From Turritopsis dohrnii (taxonomy: Eukaryota > Cnidaria > Hydrozoa > Anthoathecata > Oceaniidae): a DNA stretch of 64,000 bases. Made by a program: the position numbers and the translations under genes. The notes beneath the pieces were generated by a model. That model saw nothing but the letters and a program-made list of their open reading frames with translations. It had not been told where the DNA came from and did not search any database. Positions 51,418-62,896 of the stretch are shown here, piece by piece (position 1 is the first letter of the stretch; each line of letters opens with the position of its first letter). The stretch spans positions 720,391 through 784,390 of the forward strand of contig BQMF02000178.1 in NCBI GenBank assembly GCA_027922465.2. The letters run 5' to 3'.

Positions 51418-51745
51418 CAGAAGAGCCATCATGCACTTCCAAAAAATGAACTCGTTTCGTAAATTCTATCCTAGGACGGCATAATACTACTTAAAATTAT
51501 TACGTTTGATCAAAACGCGTGTTTAATTTAGAAATGTTAGTTCGCTTTGGATGCAATATCCCAATCTTCGCATGCACCAAAACGTTTTCGAACTGAAGTG
51601 TTATGAAAAAGACATTGATTTAAAGTCATTCGTTGACAAGAGCCATCATACACTTCCAAAAAATAAACCCGTTTCGCAAATTCTATCTTAGGACGGCATA
51701 ATACTACTTAAAAATACGTTTGATCAAAATGCGTGTTTAAAAGCA
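51418..51745 (+). repeat. Direct duplication of about 110 bp
   Basis: Copies at about 51424-51533 and 51641-51741 share AGAGCCATCAT, CACTTCCAAAAAATGAAC (with small changes), GGACGGCATAATACTACTTA and GTTTGATCAAAA. They lie just beyond the truncated DIRS 5' end. Confidence 0.85.
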
Positions 51746-52332
51746 TTTGGAATAAGATTTGTACCAAATTTGTATTTTTTTTAAAGTGTATCGATTCTCA
51801 TTTAAAGTTGAATGGGAAACAAGGTATTGATTTACTCGTACAAACATATGCAATACCATCTGCTAATCTTAAAATGTCCTCAACTGCACAGTTATTTGGT
51901 GTAAAAGACATAGTTTACGTGTGTGTAACCATAATCGTTTCATGCTTGATACACTGTGAAGTCACACATGTTTGTAGTCTCCATGAAAGCAAACCACGAC
52001 AAAAATTAATTTTCACAGAGTGAGTGAATTCGCTTTAGGAATGTTTTGCTGTGCAGCTGACTGTAGAGATGCGAAGACAAATTGTACCGTTAAATTGCTT
52101 GGACTTAATTGGTACTAGAGTACTGGAGAATCCAGATTATCCTACCGTCAAGTCCAGATCGTCCTATAACGAAATTCCGCTTGCCCCACCATGAAGGTCA
52201 TAATATTGTACCGGAGAGTCCAGATCATGAAGTCCTATTTATCCTGCCACGAAATTCAGATTATTGTATGCGGAATTCAAATTATCCAACATCGACCTGA
52301 GTCCTAAACTATCACTATTTTTGCGGGTCTTA

Positions 52333-52693
52333 GGGGCTGTTCATATGGAGGGGGGCTGTCCCGGTTGACCGGGCTGGCTCGGTTAGGCGGGGTGATTTTC
52401 ATCCCGTGTTCATATAGCAGTTATTCCATCCCGCTCAGCCGAGATGAATGATTTTTTACATCATGCGTTTATTAATATTACATCCCGGTTGACCGGGATG
52501 GAGTGTTCATATGGGAAATTTTCATCCAGCTGAGATCTCGGCAAAATCAACCGAGATCTCGGCAAGGCGGGCTGGCCCGGTTATCATATGAACACAATTT
52601 TGTTTTTCTATGTATTTCTAAAGGAAAGCGAGATCTTGCCCAACCGAGCCAGCCCGGGCAACCGGGACAGACCGCCTCCATATGAATAGCCCC
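52333..52693. mobile_element. 361-bp MITE with GGGGCTGTTCATATGGA ends
   Basis: Left GGGGCTGTTCATATGGAGG and right CCTCCATATGAATAGCCCC; arms extend about 50 bp through GACCGGG / CCCGG motifs. Flanks read TTA and TAA. The interior is full of shorter CCCGGTTGACCGGG and GAGATCTCGG palindromes and TTCATATG repeats. The GGGGCTGTTCA end with TWA-like flanks suits PIF/Harbinger MITEs. Confidence 0.85.
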
Positions 52694-53452
52694 TAACACA
52701 AAATGCCTTTTTAAAGATTCTTAATGCTGTAAAGTAGATTACATTTTCAACTATCTTCTTTGATTTTAACTAGTCATACCAGCCAATCATTTTTCAGAAA
52801 TTAGAACGAAATTAGAGAACATTGACAAGAACTCTCGTGCCAAGTGTTGTTTTTTCTTTGTTGAAACAATGGTAATTGTGAATAGGTCCAGTCTAATAAG
52901 AACTAATTGAGAATTTAAGTCATCTTTGCGGGGAATTAAATAAAGAGATATCTCACAGTCTCTTTGTTATTGATTTTCCACTATGAATAATAGAAATTAC
53001 ATACAACTTCATACCTCCAAATTGGCACGAGCCAATTAGTACTTAATTGCTTGCAAAGTTTATATCTACAAAATCTCAACAGACCTAAAATATATGTCAA
53101 ACTCATAGATGTCAATTATTCTCAAGATTTAAAGTTAAAGATGTTACATCGGGTTACATCAAACAAAAGATTAAAAGCATGCATCAACTACCGACTTCTA
53201 TGCAGTGAAGTTTGTAGTATGAAACCTCCTGAATTCATTTAGGCCAGTGAGTCAGGAAAATTCAATTCTAGATGATTTTAAGTACCTTTAAACTGAGGGA
53301 TGTAGTTGCTTAGAAATCGGTAGAAATGTATACACGTAAAGTATAGTTCATGCTGCTTCAAGTGAAAACAGCCCAAAATATGATTGGTAAGTTACCAGTG
53401 TTTCTATTGTTACTGTTCTAATCTAAACGGAAACAGAATAATTAATTTCAAA

Positions 53453-56400
53453 TCACTTTGAAGCTTCTAATGCCAGATGCAGTTTCTTGTTAAAGGCAAC
53501 TGTTTTCTTTTCGTTCCACAAATGAATCATGTATTGTACAAAAAACATGAAATGCTCTTGAGACATCTGCTTTGAGGTTGCCTTGATGCATTGAAGGTAA
53601 GAATTAAACTGCTCACAGATGCTCGTATTTACCGATTGAAGTCCGTTCAAACCTTTACTGCTAAAATTGGAGGAACAATTGTGTGAGAAACCATGAAATA
53701 TATCATGAAAGAAACGGGTATTCTTAAAATACCCGGATTCGCGATTCAAACAATATTCCTCTAAATTGCATGAGAAATCGTAGAATATGACTTCAGGAGC
53801 CTCTTCTAAGTGAGTGTATAATGAACACGCAGGATCCTTTCGCCCCTCGCTGCCATTAACAATGTGGCATCCATAACAATGCCCATGCATTGGACAAAAC
53901 CACAAGAATAAAAAGGTGGATCCTTTTTTCGATATCATCGGGTATCTTTTCGAGCAAGACGATGTTGTTGCTACATCATCGAATGACGAAGTGCTTTTCA
54001 TATCAATATCAAACTTTCGAGAGTGTCGAATTTGTTGACCAGTTCTCCCGAAGTAGTAAGCTCTCCCAAGTTTGGATGGATTGTAAGAGCCTTCTATGGG
54101 ACAAGCGATTTCCGGTGGCACATTGAGATCATGAAGGTCCTTGACTCGGGAAAATATTCCATTTAAACATGAAAGCGCATTTGCGTCAATGGAATGACCA
54201 TCAAAGAAAGTAGATGTAAAGAGACCAAGGCAAGGATTGTATTGTCGACATCGAGCAGTAAATTCTGCCACGTCTGTTTGTATGTTCTCCCCAGTTATTA
54301 CTTTTTCCAAGCTTGGAAGTAATGCCAGTGGTAAAAACGACTGGAGTGAAGCATCAAAGCTTAACAAATAAAATAGCCGCGCAGTACTTTGAAGCTGATC
54401 ATATGTTAACTCCTGACTGATAAATCTGCGAAGTAATTCTTTGGAATAAGACGGGAAAATGTCGATAAGGGTCTGATTTCGATGAAACAGTTGCTGCGGC
54501 GTGAGATTTCCTTCTGTAGATCTATGAAACATTGTTTCGGCAAGGTATTTCAAATGTGTTCTGGATTCACGGATAGCTCTTTCCCTATCTTTACGGTTTG
54601 AAGACTCTACAGAACCTTGAGCAGGATACGACAAGAAGCATCGATCAAATCTTCGCGTAGGTGTATGGAGGGCGTTTTCGTTAGAAGTACGTTCTACAGG
54701 ATCAATAGAGCAGTTTCTTTGACAAATTCCTATTTTAGTTGCATCACATGCCAATACTTTTGGCGAATTTCCACACCAATGACAAGATGACCTGAAATCA
54801 ATATTTTGATGCGAAGCCCACGAAAAGAACAGTTTCAGAAATGTTTTCGATGACATAAATGACTTTGGTGATTGGTACTGTTCGTAAGATACATTCATGA
54901 TTGTACAAAAGGCAGAAAAGTTACACTTAGTGTGACATATCATATGCACGAACAGCCAGCACAGCTCTTCACCAACACAAACCATTGAAGAAATGCGAAA
55001 AATATTTTCAGAAGCACCATCCCAACGAATCACACATCTACGATTCACGCAAACCATTTTGTACACATGACCCGTCAGCGCCGAGGTTTTCGTGTAAAGA
55101 GTAGTGGCAGTGTCGAACTCAAACAGGAATTCGCCGTCAACAGTCTTTCGCCATTCAAGCTAAAAAAAAAAACAAAAGAAAAGTTAACAAAAGCGTGATG
55201 ATAACGAACTCAATCATTCACGCAATCAAAATTGTAAATGGATTTGATATTTTAAAATAACTTATTCTCCAAATCTAGCATTCTATCGTATCATATTCTA
55301 TAATACTTACTTTGCATTCACAAAGTTCGGATTCACACTTTGGGTAAAAGCATTGAATAAAACTTTCATCGTGCATTGCTTGACTACACCAATGTAAACG
55401 CCGTTTACAGTTTTCTTGTAATTGAGCGTTTTTCGAATCTGCACTCACATTTCTACCATAAGGTGAATGAAATAACCACATCCCCGTATCAGGATTAAAT
55501 CCATTAACCACCTAAAGTTAATGTACATAAATATTAATGGAATTTCAATGTATAGCATTAAACATAAATAAATATTAATTCATACTTGTGAGGGTTGTTC
55601 TTCAGAATTGTTATCTTCAGCATCATTGACTAGATATTCATTAACTTCATTAAAGTCCACATCTCTGTGGTCATCATCACTGTGGTCATCATCACTGTTG
55701 TCATCATCATTGTTGTCTTCATGCATAGGATTACTTTCGCTACCACCATTTAACAGTTGATGTTTGGTTTTGTTTTCAAGAGCGTACTGTCTAAAGGCTT
55801 CCAAGTGCTCACAAATATCTTGAGAACCAAAAAAGTTGATCAATTTTCTTTTCTTTGAAAAGTGCGTCTGACAAAGTCCTGAACAGCAGTTCACGAAGAT
55901 GTCATTATTCACATTAGATTTGAAAAGGTGGACAAATTCGACACCACCAGAAGAACTGCGTACAGAAAATTTCTCCACGTATTTATTTGATGATCGCAAA
56001 GGAACAACTGACATACAGACTGCTTTCATCCCATCATCAATTTTGCTTGCTACTTCCTTTTTAGACGGCAGAATACTGGTACTTGTTTGGTAAGCATGAT
56101 CAGTTTGGTTACCATTGATTGGGAACTAAACAAAAAAATTGAAAAAATAAGAAAGATTTTTTTAAACTGTAAAAACAAATTTTGTCTACAAAAAACTAAC
56201 CTCACTAAGTATTTCAGTGAGCATACGGCAATGGCAACAAGATATACCATCCCATTCATTTTGTTCATAGGTTGCTTGCACTGTAGCCATTAACACTTTG
56301 TAACTATCACAGGTACAACTAAGATTGCTATTACCGTTGTTATCGTCAATGCTGGTAACAGTAACGTAATCGTTAAACTAAAATAGAACGAAAAATAAAT

Positions 56401-58488
56401 TGAAAATGAGATATAAATTACCAAAGGTTTGCAACAATGAAAAAAAAAAACCGTTGGAAAGAGAACATGCCTTAAAATATCCTTTTTCAGAATGATAATC
56501 ATTCATTATCACCACTTGTTTAGCGTCTGTACGTAAACGCCAAAGAATTGTACCATCTGACAACAATGTATTTTTGAAAGTTTCGTAAATACTTTCCATC
56601 ATTTCATTCTCTTTCTGCATTTTTTCAAATTCTTCAGTTGTTAAACCCAAATGATCCAACAAATCTTTCGACTGAAGTTGTATTTTTGGAGCAGCTTTCT
56701 TAGACTTAGTTCTCTTGACCAACAAAGTTGGGGCTACATCCAAATGGTATTTTTGATTAAGAACAAGATTCAGAATGGATTTAAGGAAATCTTGAATGGA
56801 ATTAATAACATCCAAATCACCTTGTTCATATTGAATAGATAGAATGGCTAAAAAATTTTAAAATAAAATATTGAAGAACAGATGGAAAATGTTTAATAAA
56901 ATTATGTAGTACTATGAGTAATTCTAGGTCATATACCATTCATAATTTGATTTCTAGGGGATTTGCCACAGGAGAGGAAATGTTCATGCATTTTGACACC
57001 ATGGTTCTTTTTTGCTATCCAACGGTGAAAGTTTGGGCATGTTGAAAGAACAATGAATTGTTTGTGCAAATCCAATTCCTCTTCATTCCCATATTCTTGG
57101 GCTATACATTCAATATCAAGTCTCGCTATGTTTGGTTTTTCAAATATAAAATTCTTTATGGTGTGCTCCCATGTAGTGTGATCACCAATACCTTCAACTT
57201 TAAAGTATCTGAATAAGAAAACATTATTATAGTTTTCAAAAGGCATCTGCAGCAGATGATACAAAAAAAGGATTGTAAGAGAATTCTTACCTTCTATCTG
57301 CATTACCGCTTTCTTTAAAATACCGAGCCATTCGTTGACAATAAACAACATAACCAGGTGCATATTGTCCAAATTGTTTACGATATGTTGCATAAGCGAT
57401 AGGTATTGTATTGATTATTGACCCTTTATTTGTTGTTATGAGCTTTTTGAACATCTTTGAGTTATTCACAGGTTTCATGGCTAAAATGATGAATTTCATC
57501 AGAAATCATATTGGAATTAAATTCAATTAAAAGCTAGGAAGTCACATACGTACTCTCCATAAGCCACACAATTTTTACAGTAAGTCACATACCATTAGGA
57601 GAGCCCATTCTGTAACTCTGTGCAGCAAGAATATCCCAATCGTTGTAGACATTGACCACTATGCAATTTTTGATATTATACCTTTCGACCAAATCCATAA
57701 AAAGAACACGCCAATTACTTCTGAAGAACCCATGAAAAATACCAGTCTCTATGCATCTAAAAATCAATTCATAAAAGTATAATAGAAAACTTTCATGCAA
57801 ATATTTAAAGGATATGTGATGTGAAAACCAAATATATACCTTAAGTAGAGCATTAATTCTCCGTTTACTTCTAATATCAGAGGTATAGTATAAAGTATAC
57901 CATCAACACAAAAAGGATAGCTGGCCAAATTTAAGAGGTTCCTTTCAGCAACAAGGGCATGTGGAGTATTCATTGCATGGTCATTTGAAATATCTTCAAG
58001 AAAAATTGTTGACTTAATAATTTCATGACATAACTCTTCGTACTTAATTGCTTCAGCACACTTCAAAAGGAGTGAACTGAATTTGTGGGTGGTAATGTTG
58101 TGACAATTATCTAAATTAAAGCAAAAATTGAATAAAAACATTGTAACAAAAGTTTCAATATATACTTGATGGATATGTGTTTAATGAAGAAAATGTCAAA
58201 TGAAGAAAATTTGTTTCCAAAATGTGTATTGTCTTTTAGTGAAGGTAATTGATTATAAAGCTTATAAATTTGAGTTTTAACTGTATTGCTGAGTTGGATA
58301 AACAGCAAGTTTCTCAACAATTAGGATGAACTTTTACTAGATTATTTTGGAAGAAAAAACCAAAAACTATCAAATTGTAAAACTAAGAATAACATGAAGT
58401 AATAATAATCATAGTACATACTGCTTTCTTGAATATCTCCAGAAGAATCAGGGTTGTTGTCCAGAGGCTCTTGTGAAAGGGATTCCAT
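53453..58488 (-). CDS. Large KDZ-transposase-like protein, ten exons, intact
   Basis: Exons: 58488-58422, 58110-57840, 57756-57593, 57480-57291, 57208-56937, 56847-56471, 56377-56201, 56125-55586, 55511-55311, 55159-53453. All phases agree, giving 1,321 residues and no internal stop. Intron 6 has a GC donor (AAG|GCATGT). An in-frame TAA precedes the ATG, and a strong acceptor (TTTCTGTTTCCAG) lies 5 nt before it. The N-terminal half is unrecognised. Cys-rich segments follow from about residue 540 (VNCCSGLCQTH, FYPKCESELCECK, SSCHWCGNSPKVLACDAT). The C-terminus has GHCYGCHIVNGSEGRKDP, YDFSCNLEEYCLNRE, FFHDIFHGFSHNC and NTSICEQFNSYL. I place this with Kyakuja-Dileera-Zisupton transposases; candidate DDE residues are about Asp892, Asp1214 and Glu1269. 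No flanking TIRs were seen, so it may be a domesticated host gene. Family assignment is from memory. Confidence 0.7.
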
Positions 58489-58774
58489 TTAATCTGGAAA
58501 CAGAAATATTATCAAATCAAATTCTTTGAAGAATTTACAGTTTACAATTTACAGTTAAAAAGAGTAAAGTTATTCTTTGGGATATGGTCATTATTCATCA
58601 ACCCATTTTATCTGGTTAAGGAGTGAATACTTCTGTTGACCACACATGGTCAGAAAAAGACAATGTAATGTTTCTATTTCATATTGTTCACATGAAATAT
58701 ATATAAAGAGGTATAGTATTATCCTAAATTCCATTCTTAATTAACTACTCAAAACAACCAAATAGAATTAAAAT

Positions 58775-58941
58775 TCAAACTCCCTTAAACGCCCATTCAG
58801 CAGGAAAGAGTATGCTTGGAATGTCTTGTTGAGGTTCGACAACAATGGCCATTGCTCTGTTAGCAGATGTCTGTTCTGTATTGTCGATGTCTGTCCTGTA
58901 TTGATGATGTCTATCTATACCGTCAGTTTCGTAATGATTTT
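58775..58941 (-). other. Possible orphan exon upstream of the KDZ-like gene
   Basis: A minus-strand open stretch follows an acceptor (CCTTTTGATTTAG) at 58942 and ends in a stop at 58775-58777 or at a weak donor (GGA|GTTTGA). It reads ENHYETDGIDRHHQYRTDID at first and PSILFPAEWAFKGV at the end. The composition looks coding. It does not join the first exon of the KDZ-like gene in frame, so it could be a neighbouring gene's last exon or a 5' alternative exon. Confidence 0.3.
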
Positions 58942-60545
58942 CTAAATCAAAAGGTTTATTTGACCCAGTAAAAAAAAAGTTGACACAGCCAATGCAAACA
59001 GAAAGTACAATTTTTTTTGGGAAAATATTCGAAAAATGTTTTCATTATGGGGGAACTAATGGTCAATTTACTACAATCCAAATATCAAAGCAGATATAAA
59101 ATTATTCTGTAAGGCCCTAATATGTTAGAGAAATTTTTCTTTGAAATTATATACAGGTTTGTAATAGAGGTGAAGAGTGAACTATATATAGTCAAATTAT
59201 AAAAAATAGATACTTGTAGTATTGATGCTTATTGTTATCATTCAACTTGATAATATGAACGATATAGCAAATGACTAATATGTGTAGTTCAAGAGAAACT
59301 TGAAACAGCCAGGAAATGTTTCCCTGCCATTCACCACTAACTTTTCACTAGAGTAACTACTATTTATTCACTAATATATTGAATTCACAGAAATTTGAAA
59401 ATAATGTCATTTCTCACACGCAATCTATAATATACAGGCATACACTTGACTTCTTATTAGCCCAACTAAGGCACATTTTCATCCACTAATCAGAATTAGT
59501 TCCAGAAGGGGCAGTTCGATTTTAATGTAATCACTGGATGAATGCCCCAAGTGCCAACCATTAACAATTCATTACGGGTTTTAGATGATATAGTAATAAT
59601 ATAATTCATCAGAATAGTAACACAACATGCAATGCAAATTATTCGGAGTATCAATCTCAAAAAATTAGAGAAATGAGTGCCCAGAGAAGCATGTAAACAT
59701 TTATTCATACCAAGTTATTTAGGTAATCCTTATAGTTCGTCTCCTCCAACCAACTGCTTAAAACCTCGAAAAATATCTCGAAAATATAATCGGCGTCTAC
59801 TAAATGTAACTAAGAAGTGAAAAGCAGAACGAGAGAGCCAGCAACAGTACTACAAGAGAAATTTCAAGAAATCGGAATACCACCACGTGCAACTGATTCG
59901 CCACTTCGGATGCAATGTTGTTTCTAGAAAACACTCTCTGAAATGACGGAACCAATCAAAATACGATATAGCTACTATGATGTAATGTTTTATAGAAGCG
60001 GAATAGGACATTTCGCAACCTCTTATATGAAAAATTCTTCATCAATCAAAATTTTACTCTCATTGAGGACATTTTGCGGTTTCCTTTGAAGATTAGAGAA
60101 ATCATTCTTATCTAATCGTTAGCCGAAAAATAAAAATATCAAAAAATTTTGATTTCAAAAGTTAAATGGTTTTCTATTATTCTTTACTGTTAAGAATAGT
60201 TTTCTAGCTTTTTGTTTACAAAATGTTTTAGTATGATTTAAAGTTACAAGAAGAAACCAAAAGTGAATGTGCATGGTTTGAAAGTTTGTTTTTGTATGAT
60301 AAATATGTGCACTGACGCTTATGAGCTATTTTTTTTCGAGATGTCTGAAGTAAACGAAAGGTATTTTCAATCTACGAAGACTCGACCCTCTAAGAATGTG
60401 TATGGTGGGTATGGTAAGTATTGTTGTATGCCTGGTTGTAAAAGTGGATACCACAGATAGTTTAAAACGAAACTCTGGTATATCATTATTCCAAATACCA
60501 AGCAAAGACCAGATCTGACAAAACGCGTTTGATTAAAGCAATATA

Positions 60546-61155
60546 CCCAGCGGGCACAAAGACGTCGTAAAGACGTCGCAAAATGGTCGCGAAGTGGGAA
60601 TCTCAAAAGACGTCCCAATTACATCTTCATTGAGACGTCTCGATGACATCCCAACGACATCGTAACGACGTCGCAGGATTATGAAATTTACTCTTTCAAA
60701 AACTGTAATAGGCCACAGGCGGACCCGAACCTGGAACCTCTGGTGTGCCAGCCGAACTCGTAACCGTTATGCCACCGCTGCTTGTTGTCAAGACGTTTAA
60801 AAACATTTATAATAAAATATTTCTATACAGACTGATTGCTTTTGAAAGTTTATAATTGTTTCGAAGATCGTTATTGAATCTGCACAGAGACGTCCCAAAA
60901 AACGTCGTAAAAAGATCCCAATTGCGACGTCCCGTTTCAGACGTCCCTACGACGTCCCAAAATGATCTTAAGTTTATAATTGTTTCGAAGGTCGTTATTC
61001 AATCCGTATAAAGACGTCCAAAAAACTTCGTAAAAGGATCCCAATTGTGACGTCCCGTTTCAGACGTCCCTACGACGTCGCAAAATGATCTGGAAAGCAA
61101 ACGACCATTTTACGATTAAAATGAGACGTCTCAAAGACGTCTTGTGCCCGCTGGG
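60546..61155. mobile_element. 610-bp TIR element rich in GACGTC, containing a tRNA-like segment
   Basis: Ends CCCAGCGGGCACAAAGACGTC-like on the left and GACGTCTTGTGCCCGCTGGG on the right, with TA at 60544-60545 and 61156-61157. The interior has many GACGTC and ACGTCCC words, a direct duplication of about 122 bp (60847-60968 and 60970-61092), and a tRNA-like stretch on the minus strand (60785-60709). Confidence 0.9.
60709..60785 (-). repeat. tRNA-like segment inside the GACGTC element
   Basis: On the minus strand: an A-box-like TGGCATAACGGTTA and a B box GGTTCGGGTCC spaced as in a tRNA, between GCAGCGG and CCGCCTG. The arms do not make a clean cloverleaf, so it is not called as a tRNA gene; it may be the head of a SINE captured by the element. 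Confidence 0.5.
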
Positions 61156-61157
61156 TA

Positions 61158-61612
61158 CCTTCTCGGTTAAAATTTCGTCAGTGAAAAGTGACGAAATTTG
61201 AAAAAAAATTCGTCACTTTTCACCGGCGAGATTTTATAACCGACGAAGTGTTTTGACCGACGAAATTTTATAACCGACGAAAAATTTTGACCGACGAAAT
61301 TTTTCACTGACGAGAGTGATTTTGATTTTGAAATTGACCTTGAAATAGAAAGTATTAGTACTAAGGTACTAGAAGAGAAGAAGAAGCGAAGAATGTCTTG
61401 AAAATGAAGAAAAAAACACTTGTATTACTATTGATTAGCATTTGTTTTTTCAAATATAAGTAAAAAAACTAAAAAGCTGTTTCTTCCGAAAGAGGGTTAA
61501 AACTTTTCGTCGATTAAAAGTGACGAAATTTTAGAAAAAATTCGTCACTTTTCGCCGGCGAAATTTTTTAACCGACGAAAAATTTTCACCGACGAAATTT
61601 TAACCGACAAGG
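61158..61612. mobile_element. 455-bp TIR element with TTCGTCGGTTAAAA motifs
   Basis: Left CCTTCTCGGTTAAAATTTCG and right CGAAATTTTAACCGACAAGG; TA at 61156-61157 and 61613-61614. GACGAAATTTT and AACCGACGAAA recur many times in both halves. A 28-codon open stretch rich in acidic and basic residues (DFDFEIDLEIES) lies in the middle, without recognisable function. Confidence 0.85.
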
Positions 61613-62269
61613 TATATAAGTAATCAAAAGAAAAGGGCTACTGATACATTTGCCAAAGACAGAAAACAAAATACATTTGTGAGTCATGAGTCATTTTAAA
61701 GTCCATGACATAAAAGTTCCGCATGGTGTTGGACGAAAAACAGTCATTCTATGTTTCCGTTTATATTAAAATCCAATGATTCTGTTAGAGTACCAAAGTC
61801 TCTTAAGGTGGATTCATCCTAACTCAAATCACATTTTAAGTCAAAATTTGAAAAATGTGATTTTTTCTGAATGTGCTTTCTTATACATCTATTTTATTCA
61901 AAATTTATCGCAGAATCAGAATATCGCATTCATTTTGGCTCAATATTGACAGTTAAACTAATAAATTGATTTTATTGAAGGTCGTTAAAAAAATTAGGCA
62001 AAAAAAATTGAAAAAATTGTTTGGGGTAAGATTTATTAGTAGAGTGTGTTTGCAGTTTGAGAGACTTTCTCCGTTTGGTTTTCCGTCCTTCCGTAAAATG
62101 AATATGTCTACTTTGCTCTGATGACATTGTATTCATGTAAAAAGCACGAATATATCAAGAAAAGAGTCTGATATTCTGACAAGAAGCCGGAAGCACAGTT
62201 TGTGAACATCCTGCATTGCATTTTTACACTTTGTTATCTGTTTTGAACGGATAAAGATACCCCAAATCA

Positions 62270-62896
62270 AAGGAGAAGCATCTGTTCAATAGCTTCATAC
62301 TATCGCAATTCAACTATGCCCCGGTAATATGGATGTTCTGCAACAAAACTGCATATTCTAAAATTTTAACAATACATAAACGATCTCTTAGGGCTTTACT
62401 CCTAGATTATGAAAGTAGCTACACAGAATTACTCACTCTGGCAGAAACCTCCAGCATCCACGAATTTCACTTACAATTTTTAGTCACCGAAATTTTCAAA
62501 ACCAAAGCCAATATTGGCCCTACCTTCATGCAGGAGTTTTTTATTCCTAAACAAGTTAAGTATAATTTTCGCACTAATGATCTTTTGTCACTGCCTGCTA
62601 CGAGAACAACAAAATTTGGTACGTCCTCCTTCATATTTCGTGGAAGTCTACTATGGAATTCTCTGCCGGATTGGGTTAAAGATTCTGAGAACAATGTAAA
62701 TTCCTTTAAATCATCTATCAGAAAACTGAACCTTAGTAAGCGGTGCAGTTGCAGAATATGCCAAAATTAAACATTTTCATTTTTTACAATTTTTGTTCCA
62801 ATTTTGTAATTTTGTTGGTGTAAATTAGTTTATTTGATTTTTCTTTTAACTGCGGCAAACCAACGTTAAATAAATGATTCAATTCAATTCAATTCA
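62270..62896 (+). mobile_element. 3' end of a second LINE (CR1/L2-like)
   Basis: Encodes only the last part of an RT polyprotein: SQFNYAPVIWMFCNK, IHKRSLRALLLDYESSYTEL, SSFIFRGSLLWNSLPDWVKD and a terminal Cys pair CSCRICQN, stop at 62770. A short 3' UTR then ends in AATAAATG and a TTCAA microsatellite (62876-62896), as in CR1/L2-group elements that lack poly-A. The upstream part is missing by truncation. Confidence 0.8.

Larger units (their letters stand above)
60346..61831 (+). pseudogene. THAP zinc-finger domain split by two TIR elements
   Basis: The first half begins near 60341 (MSEVNERYFQSTKTRPS), reaches YGKYCCMPGCKS, then shifts frame to TDSLKRNSGISLFQIPSKD and meets stops. The second half starts at 61615, directly after the two elements: KKRATDTFAKDRKQNTFV, then in shifting frames SHFKVHDIKVPHGVGRKT and SNDSVRVPKSLKVD. 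Order and spacing follow the THAP pattern (C-x4-C, then xxHF, then a closing P-rich segment). THAP domains bind DNA in P-element-like transposases and their host derivatives. Several frameshifts, stops and the insertions make it non-functional. Confidence 0.6.

Noticed and set aside
58111..58320. An additional exon of the KDZ-like gene
   Set aside because: The open stretch does not join the first or the next exon in phase with any visible splice site, whereas the first exon joins 58110-57840 directly.
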